Origin: Pseudonocardia sp. MH-G8
Lineage (GTDB): Bacteria; Actinomycetota; Actinomycetes; Mycobacteriales; Pseudonocardiaceae
Direction: 5' to 3'
Length of the DNA: 64,000 bases
Assembly (NCBI RefSeq): GCF_002262885.1
Contig: NZ_NKYF01000022.1
Span: 1 to 64,000 of the forward strand
Under the pieces are notes generated by a model. The model was not told where the DNA came from. It worked only from the letters and a program-made list of their open reading frames with translations, and ran no database searches. Position 1 is the stretch's first letter. Every line of letters starts with the position of its first letter. Of the stretch, positions 7,743-15,376 are shown in pieces. The translations under genes and the position numbers were made by a program.

Positions 7743-9255
7743 CGCGGGCGCCCCGGCCGTCGGGGGCGGTTTCCACCGCACGCTCGGCCTGCGCGACGTC
7801 GTGGCGCAGAGCCTCTCGGTGATCGCCCCGGCGATGTCGGGGGCGTTCCTGACCTACCTCGCCTCGACGAAGGCGGGCGGCGCGACGCCGCTCGCGTACC
7901 TGCTGGGGACGCTGGCGATGCTCGCGGTCGGCGGCACCGTCGCGCTGTTCGCCCGCTCGCTGTCCTCGGCGGGGTCGATGTACACCTACATCACGCGCGG
8001 CGCGAACCGCGGTCTCGGCTTCCTGGGCGGCTGGTGCTACGCGGCGGCGTTCCTCGTCCTGGGCGGCGCGGTGCTGTGCGGTTTCGGGTTCTTCACCGCG
8101 AACCTCGTCGCGCTGCTCACCGGCGCCGACCCCGACTGGTACTGGTTCTCCCTGGCGGGCCTCGTGGTGATCGCGCTGATGAGCCTGTACGACATCCGCG
8201 CCTCCACGCGCACGCAGCTGGCGATCCTGCTGGTCACGATGGTGGCGCTGCTCGTCGTCGCGGTCGTGGTGATCGCGGTGGGCTCGCCGGCGGTCAGCGT
8301 GATCGACGGGACGACACCGGTCGACGGCGCGGGCACCCGGTTCGACCCGGGCGCGTTCTGGCCCTCGGCAGCCGGCGTGCCGTGGACGGGCGTGCTCTTC
8401 GGGCTGTCGTTCGCGATGCTGTCGTTCACCGGCGCAGAGGCCAGCGCCGTGCTGTCGGAGGAGACCCGGGACCCCCGCCGTGCGGTGCCCCGCGCCGTCG
8501 TCGGCTCGATCGTCGTGGCCGGGCTGTTCTACCTGGTCATCACCTACGCCACCGCCGTCGGGTTCGGGGTGCGGCAGGCCGCGACGGACTGGCCGGCGTC
8601 GGTGGCCGGGCTGGCCGCGGTGGCGCCCAGCGACGCCGTCGCCGCCGTCGTGCTGGCGTGCGCGGCGCTCGCGAGCCTGTTCTGTGCGCTCGGGGTGCAC
8701 ATCGCGGTGTCGCGGGTGCTGTTCGCGATGGGCCGCGAGCGGGTGCTGCCCGCCTGGCTCGGGGTGCTGCACCCGCGCTGGGGCACGCCGTGGCGGGCGA
8801 TCGGCCTCGACCTCGTGGTGTGGGTGCTGCTCGCCGCGGGCGCGGTGCTGCTCACCAGCCGCGAGAGCCAGGTGGCGCTGGCCGGCGGGCTCGACGACGG
8901 CCTGACCGGCGGGGTGTTCGTCTTCACCTTCCTCGCCGGCATCGGCACGCCGCTGGTGATGGCGGTCTACCTGATGCTCGGCGTGGCCGGCGTCGCGCAG
9001 GGCCGCCGCACCGGCCGCACCGGCTTCCAGGTGGTGGGCGCGCTGGCGGCGCTCGTCGGCGCGCTCGCGGTGTTCGGCGGGCTGTACTACTCGTTCGCGC
9101 CCGCCGCCCCCGGAGTGCCGATCCCCCTGCAGACGGCGATGGTCCCCTGGGTGTGCCTGGCGGTCGCCGCCGCAGGCGGCGCGGTAGCGGCATGGACGCG
9201 AAAGCGCCGCCGAGAGGTGTGGGCGGACATGGGCCAGGTCTTCGACGAGCTCTGA
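7732..9255 (+). CDS. APC-superfamily amino acid/amine permease
   Basis: 507 residues with about twelve to fourteen hydrophobic segments. The start LGLRDVVAQSLSVIAPAMSG is typical of APC permeases, and LSFTGAEASAVLSEETRDP is the mid-protein motif. The ATG at 7732 overlaps the last 11 bases of the amine oxidase gene, and AAGGAG lies just upstream, so the two are probably one transcript and translationally coupled. It likely supplies the amine oxidase with substrate. The locus is unusual in having permeases on both sides of the enzyme. Confidence 0.88.
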   Translation: MVTDAGAPAVGGGFHRTLGLRDVVAQSLSVIAPAMSGAFLTYLASTKAGGATPLAYLLGTLAMLAVGGTVALFARSLSSAGSMYTYITRGANRGLGFLGGWCYAAAFLVLGGAVLCGFGFFTANLVALLTGADPDWYWFSLAGLVVIALMSLYDIRASTRTQLAILLVTMVALLVVAVVVIAVGSPAVSVIDGTTPVDGAGTRFDPGAFWPSAAGVPWTGVLFGLSFAMLSFTGAEASAVLSEETRDPRRAVPRAVVGSIVVAGLFYLVITYATAVGFGVRQAATDWPASVAGLAAVAPSDAVAAVVLACAALASLFCALGVHIAVSRVLFAMGRERVLPAWLGVLHPRWGTPWRAIGLDLVVWVLLAAGAVLLTSRESQVALAGGLDDGLTGGVFVFTFLAGIGTPLVMAVYLMLGVAGVAQGRRTGRTGFQVVGALAALVGALAVFGGLYYSFAPAAPGVPIPLQTAMVPWVCLAVAAAGGAVAAWTRKRRREVWADMGQVFDEL

Positions 9256-9270
9256 TCCCCGCCTCCACCT

Positions 9271-9319
9271 GACGAACGGCACTCTCGTCGGTACCTAACC
9301 GACGAGAGTGCCGTTCGTC
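9271..9319. terminator. Perfect 22-bp inverted repeat between convergent genes
   Basis: GACGAACGGCACTCTCGTCG plus GT at 9271-9292 is exactly complementary to 9298-9319, with a 5-base loop. It sits between the permease stop (9255) and the sulfatase stop (9328), so it fits a bidirectional transcription terminator. No T-tract follows on either side, as is common in actinomycetes. Confidence 0.75.
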
Positions 9320-9327
9320 GGAGAGGA

Positions 9328-10950
9328 TCACTCCTCCGGGAGGCCGTGGCCTCTCTCCGCGTAGATCTGCAGGACCTTGTCGCGAGGGATCACGCCGCAG
9401 CGCCGCGCCCACCTCTCGTAGGCCGACTCCAGCTCGGCCACCAGGTCGGGGTGCTCGCTCGCCCGGTCGTGCAGCTCCGTGCGGTCGGCGTCGATGTCGT
9501 AGAGCTCCCACGGGTGCCGGTACTTGCGCACCAGCTTCCAGCGGCCGCGACGCACGGCGCAGTTGCCCTCGTGCTCCCAGAACAGGTCGCGGTCGGCGTC
9601 GGCCTCGCCCCGCAGGGCCGGCAGCAGGCTGCGGCCCTCCGGCGCGGGGATCGGCTGTCCGCCGCGCTGCGCCGGGTAGGCGGCGCCGGCGACGTCGGCG
9701 ATGGTCGGCAGGACGTCCACGAGCTGGCTCGGGGTCGTGCACAGCCCTCCGGCGGGGGCCTGCAGGCCGGCGGGCCAGTGCACGATGAAGGGGGTGGAGA
9801 TGCCGCCCTCGTGCACCCAGTGCTTGTACTCGCGGAACGGGGTGTTCGACAGGTTGGCCCACGCGCGGCCGTAGCTCTGGTAGGTCTCCTCCGGGCCCGG
9901 CCGCAGACCGGGGACGTTGCCGGGGACGACCTGCCCTCCCGTGCGCGAGGTCTCCTTGAGGGGCACGAAGGCGCCGACGAACTCCTTCACCGACTCGGGC
10001 GGCATCTCCTCCGCGCATCCCCCGTTGTCGGAGAGGAACACGACCAGGGTGTTCTCCAGCCGCCCGGCGTCCTCGAGCTGCTGGAGCACCTTGGCGATGC
10101 CCTGGTCCATGCGGTCGATCTGGGCGGCGTAGACCTCCATCCGGGAGGCCTCCCACTCCTTGTGCGGGGCGTCCGCCCAGGCCGGAACGCGCTCGTCGCG
10201 GTCGGACAGGTCCCACTCGGGGCTGATCACGCCGCTCTCGACCAGCCGCTTCATACGCTGCTCGCGCAGGCTGTCCCAGCCCTCGTCGAACCGGTTCGCG
10301 TACGTCGCGATGTCCTGCTCGGCGGCGTGCAGCGGCCAGTGCGGCGCCGTGTAGGAGAGGAACATGAAGAACGGGTCGTCGGGTCGCTCGCTCTCGTGCT
10401 CGCGCAGGAACTCCACCGCCGAGTCGGAGATCGCGTCGGTGTAGAACCACCCCTCGGCTGTGGCCTCGTGCTCGATGTTCTCCTCGCCGCGGACCAGGGT
10501 GCGGGGCTGGTAGAAGCTCCCCGCGCCTTCCAGCGTCCCGAAGAACCGGTCGAACCCGCGGCGCGTGGGCCAGGCGCTGTTCGGGTTGTCCATGTCGACG
10601 GCCAGGTGCCACTTGCCCGAGAGGTAGGTGGCGTAGCCGGCGTCCCCCAGCACCTCGGCGACGGTGGCGCAGTCCTCGGCGAGGTTGCCGGGGTAGCCGT
10701 CGGGGGAGTCGTCGAAGTTGAGGATGCCGATGCCCACCTGGTGCGGGTGCAGGCCGGTCAGCAGCGACGCGCGGGACGGGCTGCACCGGGCCGTGTTGTA
10801 GAACTGGGTCATCCGGACCCCGCCCTCCGCCAGCCGGTCCAGCGCCGGGGTGCGCACCTCGCCGCCGTAGCAGCCGATGTCGGAGAACCCCATGTCGTCG
10901 GCCAGGATCAGCAGGACATCCGGCCGGGCGCGCTGATCTGCGTTCGTCAT
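9328..10950 (-). CDS. Arylsulfatase-family sulfatase (formylglycine type)
   Basis: 540 residues. The sulfatase signature is C56-S-P-S-R60 (TARCSPSRASLLTG), with Cys56 the residue normally oxidised to formylglycine. Metal-binding D18-D19 lie in LILADDMGFSDIGCYGG, and a second metal site is in VVFLSDNGGCAEE. It would hydrolyse sulfate esters. No signal peptide is visible, so it is probably cytoplasmic. The ATG at 10950 has AAGGAG upstream. It follows the MFS transporter by 17 bp, so imported sulfate esters are likely desulfated inside the cell. The maturase (FGE) is not in the window. Confidence 0.92.
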   Translation of the reverse strand: MTNADQRARPDVLLILADDMGFSDIGCYGGEVRTPALDRLAEGGVRMTQFYNTARCSPSRASLLTGLHPHQVGIGILNFDDSPDGYPGNLAEDCATVAEVLGDAGYATYLSGKWHLAVDMDNPNSAWPTRRGFDRFFGTLEGAGSFYQPRTLVRGEENIEHEATAEGWFYTDAISDSAVEFLREHESERPDDPFFMFLSYTAPHWPLHAAEQDIATYANRFDEGWDSLREQRMKRLVESGVISPEWDLSDRDERVPAWADAPHKEWEASRMEVYAAQIDRMDQGIAKVLQQLEDAGRLENTLVVFLSDNGGCAEEMPPESVKEFVGAFVPLKETSRTGGQVVPGNVPGLRPGPEETYQSYGRAWANLSNTPFREYKHWVHEGGISTPFIVHWPAGLQAPAGGLCTTPSQLVDVLPTIADVAGAAYPAQRGGQPIPAPEGRSLLPALRGEADADRDLFWEHEGNCAVRRGRWKLVRKYRHPWELYDIDADRTELHDRASEHPDLVAELESAYERWARRCGVIPRDKVLQIYAERGHGLPEE

Positions 10951-10967
10951 CGCCTCTTCGCTCCTTC

Positions 10968-12287
10968 TCACTGTGCCGCGGGCTGCGCGGCCCGCGCGTC
11001 GTCGATGTCGCGCAGGTGGGTCTCGGGCAGGAACGCGAGCGACACCAGCGTGATCGCCGCCATCGCGATCACGTACACCGCGACCGGCCACACCGACCCC
11101 GCGTAGTACGAGACCAGCGACGTGGCGACGAGCGGCGCGATCGCGCCCGTGGGGATGACGCCGATCTGGTAGACCGCCGACATGCCCGAGTAGCGCACGC
11201 GGGTCGGGAACACCTCGGCGAACAGGGCGCCCTCGGGGCCGAACATCATGCACGCGGCGACGCCCCAGCCGATCACCACGCCGAGGCAGATCAGGTACGG
11301 GTTCCCGGTGTTGATCAGCCAGAAGATCGGGAACGCCGTCACCAGTGCGATCGCGGCGCCGGCGCCGAAGACCGGGCGGCGGCCGATGCGGTCCGATGCG
11401 CGACCGGCGGCGAGGATGACGAAGAACCCGACGACGGAGGCGACGAGCAGGCTGTTGAGGACGATCGACTGGTCCAGGCTCAGCACCGTGACCGTGTAGG
11501 TGACCAGGAACGCGTTGTAGATGTTGAACGTCACCGACTCGCTGACCCGGGCCCCCATCGCCAGGAACGTGACCTTGGGGTGGCGGGTGAACACCTCGAC
11601 CAGCGGCAGCGCGGCCTTCTCCTCGGCGTTCTCCAGCGACCGGAACGCGGGCGGCTCGTCGATCTTGAGCCGGATCACCAGGCCGACGACGACCAGCACG
11701 ATGCTCAGCAGGAACGGCACCCGCCAGCCCCACGACTGGAACGCGGCCTCGGGCAGCGCCGTGACGGCGGTGACCGCCAGGGTCGAGGACAGCAACCCGA
11801 TCGGCACGCCGAGCTGCGGCCAGGAGGAGTACCAGCCGCGCTTGGTCCGCGGGGCGTGCTCCACGCACAGCAGGACGGCGCCGCCCCACTCCCCGCCCAG
11901 CCCGATGCCCTGCAGCATCCGCAGCAGCATCAGGACGATGGGCGCCGCGACGCCGATGGCGGCGTAGTTGGGCAGCAGGCCCATCGCGAAGGTGGACAAG
12001 CCCATGATCAGCATGGTGATCACGAGCATCCGCTTGCGGCCGAGCCGGTCGCCGAAGTGGCCGAAGATGAAGCCACCCAGCGGTCGCGTCACGAAGCCGG
12101 CGGCGAACGTGCCGAACGCGATCATCGTGCCGACCAGCGGGTCGAACTGGGGGAAGAACTGGCTGTTGAACACCAGTGCGGCCATCGTCCCGTAGAGGAA
12201 GAAGTCGTACCACTCGACGACCGAGCCCAGCAGGCTCGCGGCGGCGACCTTCCGAATCGGTGTCTCGACCGCGTCCTTCCGGTCCAT
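10968..12287 (-). CDS. MFS transporter, metabolite:H+ symporter (MHS/ProP-like) family
   Basis: 439 residues with twelve hydrophobic segments. The N-terminus reads SLLGSVVEWYDFFLYGTMAA, the hallmark of the MHS family, followed by RPLGGFIFGHFGDRLGRKR between helices 2 and 3. The family imports organic acids, betaines and similar solutes with protons. It is followed closely by the sulfatase and is divergent from an IclR gene, so its cargo may be a sulfated organic compound (inference). Confidence 0.92.
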   Translation of the reverse strand: MDRKDAVETPIRKVAAASLLGSVVEWYDFFLYGTMAALVFNSQFFPQFDPLVGTMIAFGTFAAGFVTRPLGGFIFGHFGDRLGRKRMLVITMLIMGLSTFAMGLLPNYAAIGVAAPIVLMLLRMLQGIGLGGEWGGAVLLCVEHAPRTKRGWYSSWPQLGVPIGLLSSTLAVTAVTALPEAAFQSWGWRVPFLLSIVLVVVGLVIRLKIDEPPAFRSLENAEEKAALPLVEVFTRHPKVTFLAMGARVSESVTFNIYNAFLVTYTVTVLSLDQSIVLNSLLVASVVGFFVILAAGRASDRIGRRPVFGAGAAIALVTAFPIFWLINTGNPYLICLGVVIGWGVAACMMFGPEGALFAEVFPTRVRYSGMSAVYQIGVIPTGAIAPLVATSLVSYYAGSVWPVAVYVIAMAAITLVSLAFLPETHLRDIDDARAAQPAAQ

Positions 12288-12312
12288 CAGTCAGCTCCTC
12301 TGCGTTGAGTTC

Positions 12313-12352
12313 TGTCCCGATTTATGGGACACTGATACGGCACATGGGACAC
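12313..12352. promoter_or_regulatory. Probable IclR operator
   Basis: TGTCCC-N7-GGGACA (12313-12331) is an inverted repeat, and ATGGGACAC occurs twice, at 12324-12332 and 12344-12352, two helical turns apart. This is the gap between the MHS transporter (minus) and the IclR gene (plus), so it probably controls both. The assignment is inference from position. Confidence 0.5.
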
Positions 12353-12395
12353 CATGGTCGGCACGGCCGCGGCGCGTGTCAAGGGAGGGGCGTGC

Positions 12396-13196
12396 ATGCA
12401 GGACCGGGCGAGTGGCAGCCTGATCCACCGGGCGGCCCACATCCTCACCGTGTTGGCGGCCGCCGAGCAGCCGCTCTCGATCCGTGCGCTCGCGGAGCGG
12501 GCGGAGCTGTCCAAGAGCGCGGTGCAGCGGATCCTGGCCGACCTGGTGGCCACGGATCTGGCCACGCAGGAGCCCGTCACCAGGCGCTACCGCCTCGGAC
12601 CGCGGACGCTGGCGCTGGGCATGGCCTACCAGCGTCGCATCGACGTCCGCCGCGTCGCGCTGCCCCGCATGGCGCAGCTGCGCGACGCCACCGGCGAGAC
12701 CGTCGGCATCTCGGTCAGCCTGGCGGATCAACTGCTGCACGTGGACCAGGTGGAGAGCGCGTCCCCGCTGCACGCCCGCTTCGACATCGGACGCCCGCTG
12801 CCGCTGTGGAGCGGCGCGCCGGCCCGGCTGTTCCTGGCGGTGCGCGACGACGAGGACATCCGCCGCGTCGTGTCCGAGCGCGCCGGCACCGACCTCACAC
12901 CGGTCAACCCGCCCGATCCGGAGGCCCTCGTCCAGGACGTCCAGGCGGTGCGGGCGGCGGGTTACGCGTGCGCGTTCGAGGAGACGCTGCCCGGCGTCAA
13001 CACGATGTCGGTCCCGGTGCGCGGCCCGCAGGGTGAGCTGGCCGCGGTGCTCTCGCTCACCGCCCCGACCGCCCGCCTGCCCAGGAAGCGGGTGGAGGAG
13101 CTGATGCCCGAGGTAGCGGCATGCGCCCGAGCGATCAGCGTGGACCTGGGCTGGCTGGAGGCGACCCAAGATCCGCAGGTAGTACCGCTCTCCTGA
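12396..13196 (+). CDS. IclR-family transcriptional regulator
   Basis: About 266 residues. A winged HTH covers residues ~12-75 (LIHRAAHILTVLAAAEQPLS, then ELSKSAVQRILADL), followed by an IclR effector domain with LDV/DQVES features, GRPLPLWSGAPARLFLA and SVPVRGPQGELAAVLS. The ATG at 12396 follows GGGAGG; the in-frame GTG/ATG at 12354 lacks one and would overlap the operator. It is divergent from the MHS transporter/sulfatase pair, its likely target. Confidence 0.9.
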   Translation: MQDRASGSLIHRAAHILTVLAAAEQPLSIRALAERAELSKSAVQRILADLVATDLATQEPVTRRYRLGPRTLALGMAYQRRIDVRRVALPRMAQLRDATGETVGISVSLADQLLHVDQVESASPLHARFDIGRPLPLWSGAPARLFLAVRDDEDIRRVVSERAGTDLTPVNPPDPEALVQDVQAVRAAGYACAFEETLPGVNTMSVPVRGPQGELAAVLSLTAPTARLPRKRVEELMPEVAACARAISVDLGWLEATQDPQVVPLS

Positions 13197-13200
13197 AGCA

Positions 13201-13253
13201 CCTTGGAGCCGTACTGCTCTTTCAGCCGCTCAGACAGCGCTATGGCTCCAAGG
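13201..13253. terminator. Inverted repeat at the IclR/AraC convergent junction
   Basis: CCTTGGAGCC (13201-13210) pairs perfectly with GGCTCCAAGG (13244-13253) across a 33-nt interior. It begins 5 bp after the IclR stop and extends into the last codons of the oppositely transcribed AraC gene. It probably terminates both transcripts. Confidence 0.5.
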
Positions 13254-14024
13254 CGCGGGGGAGGGGGTGGCGCGGACCGCTCGCGGGCTCGCACCCAGTT
13301 CGCGTCTGCACGTCTTGTTGAACGCCTGCAGGTCGTCTATGCCCACCGTCGCCGCGATCGCCGGGATCGACATCGTCGTGGCCGTCAGCAGGTGGCGGGC
13401 GCGTGCCATCCGTCGTCGCCGGATCCAGCCGACGACCGGGAGGCCGGTCTCGGCGCGGAAGAGCCGGGTGAGGTGGTTGTGCGACATCCCGGCGACGCGG
13501 GCCACGTCCGGCACGGTCAGCGGGCGGGCCAGGTTGGCCTCGATGTGGGCGATCGCGGCGGCGACCGCGCCGTGGCGGGCGTGCCCGGTGTCGGGCTCGG
13601 GGAGCTGGGCGATCCGCCACAGCGCCGTCCAGACCTCGGCGGCCACCCGCGGTGAGCCGCCGGGGAAGGCCTCGATCGCGGCGCGCATCAGGCCCGAGAG
13701 CCCGGCGGCGGCCGGCCCGGCGTCCTGCACGACCGGCACCGACGCCGGCTCGCCGGCCGGTGAGGTGCGGAAGTGGGCGAAGAGGTGCTCCGAGCGCCCG
13801 GCGTAGTCGAAGCGGACCTGCACGCCCGCCGGCACCAGGCTGACCGACCCGGGCGTGACGGCGTGGGGCCGCCCGGCGACCGTGAGCGTGGCCGCGTAGC
13901 CGTAGACGTGCACCTGCCACAGGTCGGGCAGCCGGAAGACGTCGTACGGGCTGCGGACGCCGTGCACGCCGACGCCCGCGTTCACCACGACGGGCGGCTC
14001 CGCGAGGTGCAGCGCTACACGCAT
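13230..14024 (-). CDS. AraC-family transcriptional regulator
   Basis: 264 residues. The N-terminal ~130 residues form a cupin-like sensing domain (VHVYGYAATLTVAG, VTPGSVSLVPAGVQVRFDY). The C-terminal AraC DNA-binding domain has two HTH motifs: LTVPDVARVAGMSHNHLTRL, then MSIPAIAATVGIDDLQAFNK. It is divergent from the dioxygenase at 14126 with a 100-bp gap, so it probably activates the 14.1-20.5 kb operon or part of it. Sensing of a sugar is plausible from the AraC cupin type but unproven. Confidence 0.9.
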   Translation of the reverse strand: MRVALHLAEPPVVVNAGVGVHGVRSPYDVFRLPDLWQVHVYGYAATLTVAGRPHAVTPGSVSLVPAGVQVRFDYAGRSEHLFAHFRTSPAGEPASVPVVQDAGPAAAGLSGLMRAAIEAFPGGSPRVAAEVWTALWRIAQLPEPDTGHARHGAVAAAIAHIEANLARPLTVPDVARVAGMSHNHLTRLFRAETGLPVVGWIRRRRMARARHLLTATTMSIPAIAATVGIDDLQAFNKTCRRELGASPRAVRATPSPAPWSHSAV

Positions 14025-14125
14025 GGTGAGAAATTACCAGTAGTGGCGAACCAGACCCACGCGCTGCACGGCCATTCCTTCCTACGCTCGGCGAACACCG
14101 ACCAGTCGCCCAGTGAGGGAGAGAC

Positions 14126-14995
14126 GTGGCCCATCCCCATCGCAAACACCTGCTCACGTCCGTGCAGATGGCCCGGTTCGTCGCGCACGGGGCCCACCGC
14201 ATCGATGCGGTGGTGCCCGCCGAGATGAACGTCGAGGCGATCGACGTCCTGCGCGCGGGCATCCCGGCGGTGCCCTACGGCACCCCGCTGTCGGAGTCCT
14301 TCGGGGACGGATCGTTCGCGCAGCGGCTCGTGCAGCTGCCCGAGGTCGCCGGCGCGATCCGCAGCTTCGTCGGGCCGGACCCGACCGTCGACCACCACGC
14401 CGTGCACATCCGCCGCGCCCACGAGGGGTCGGCCCAGAACCTGCACGGTGACGCGATCATCGACGTGCGGCCCGACGCGTTCGACGTGCAGCTCATGTAC
14501 TACCCGCAGGAGGTGACGCTCGAGATGGGCGGCACGCTGTCCGTCCCGGGCAGCCACCTGCGCCGCACCAACGAGTCCGACACCGGCCGCTACCAGAACC
14601 TGCGGGGGCAGACCCGGCTCACCTGCCCCGCAGGCTCGGTCGTGTTCCTGCACCACGGCATCTGGCACGGCGGCCGGCGCAACGACAGCGACATCGACCG
14701 CTACATGTTCAAGATCCGCTTCAACCCGACGGTCCGACAGCTCAAGCTGTGGAACACCGACGACCTCGACGACACGGGCGTCGCCGCCGAGCTGGGCCGG
14801 CTCTTCCCCTGGTACGAGCACGCCACCGGGCGGTTGGAGATCTACAACCGGGTCCGGTTGTGGCAGGCGCTCATCGGCGACGAGACCTACGACCCGGACT
14901 ACTGGGTCACCCGCGTGACCAACCGCCCGACGCGGGTGGTGGCGCCGCGCAGCCTCAACCCCTTCGCCCCCGCACCGACGCAGGAGAGCGCATGA
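14126..14995 (+). CDS. Phytanoyl-CoA dioxygenase (PhyH)-family Fe(II)/2-oxoglutarate oxygenase
   Basis: 289 residues. A double-stranded beta-helix fold is suggested by HGDAIIDVRPDAFDVQLMYY, GTLSVPGSHLRR and the distal PAGSVVFLHHGIWHGG, the usual PhyH arrangement with a late metal-binding His and a downstream Arg (RNDSDIDRYMFKIRF). Which early residues form the H-x-D pair is not certain. The start is a GTG at 14126 with GAGGGAGA upstream. It overlaps the next gene by ATGA and precedes a sugar importer and fucosidase, so the substrate may be a modified sugar or glycoside rather than phytanoyl-CoA. Confidence 0.8.
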   Translation: MAHPHRKHLLTSVQMARFVAHGAHRIDAVVPAEMNVEAIDVLRAGIPAVPYGTPLSESFGDGSFAQRLVQLPEVAGAIRSFVGPDPTVDHHAVHIRRAHEGSAQNLHGDAIIDVRPDAFDVQLMYYPQEVTLEMGGTLSVPGSHLRRTNESDTGRYQNLRGQTRLTCPAGSVVFLHHGIWHGGRRNDSDIDRYMFKIRFNPTVRQLKLWNTDDLDDTGVAAELGRLFPWYEHATGRLEIYNRVRLWQALIGDETYDPDYWVTRVTNRPTRVVAPRSLNPFAPAPTQESA

Positions 14996-15276
14996 CGAGC
15001 ACGCAGCAGCAGACGCTCCGCCAGCAGGTGCTGGTGCTCTACCTCGCCTCGTCGGCGCTGGACTCGCCCGTCGTCGGCTGGTCGGTCTACGACGGCACCG
15101 GGGAGAGCGCGCCGACCACCGGCGACAGCGACACGCCGCCGTACGAGAGCGGGCTGGACGCGTTGAAGGACGGCTGGCGGCTGTTCCAGGCCGCGCAACT
15201 GTTGCCGCCGCAGCCGGGGCACGAGTACGACGTCTCGTTCCTCAAGCACGAGTTCTTCTTCGAGAAGCTCCGCTGA
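14992..15276 (+). CDS. Unrecognised 94-residue protein coupled to the dioxygenase
   Basis: The ATG at 14992 overlaps the dioxygenase stop as ATGA, good evidence that this short frame is translated. The protein begins MTSTQQQTLRQQVLVLYLAS and contains VVGWSVYDGT, a Ser/Thr/Asp-rich middle, and an ending rich in aromatic residues (HEFFFEKLR). I see no membrane segment, metal motif or known domain. Its stop overlaps the operator palindrome at 15275. A partner or accessory subunit of the dioxygenase is the simplest guess. Confidence 0.75.
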   Translation: MTSTQQQTLRQQVLVLYLASSALDSPVVGWSVYDGTGESAPTTGDSDTPPYESGLDALKDGWRLFQAAQLLPPQPGHEYDVSFLKHEFFFEKLR

Positions 15277-15352
15277 TACATCGGATGTATCAACGGCCGT
15301 GAGCCCTTGACTTGGGACGAAGTTCGCGAAAAGGTCGACGAACATCAGATGT
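15275..15352. promoter_or_regulatory. Two related palindromes upstream of the sugar ABC operon
   Basis: GATACATC-G-GATGTATC at 15275-15291 is a perfect 17-bp palindrome. ACATC-A-GATGT at 15342-15352 has the same core. They are about 67 bp apart, just upstream of the binding-protein gene at 15377. They are likely operators for the GntR regulator encoded at the end of this operon (19782). A related CATC-A-GATG occurs at 60283-60291, in front of another GntR-terminated ABC operon. Confidence 0.6.
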
Positions 15353-15376
15353 CTCCACTCAACGTCGAGGAGCGTC

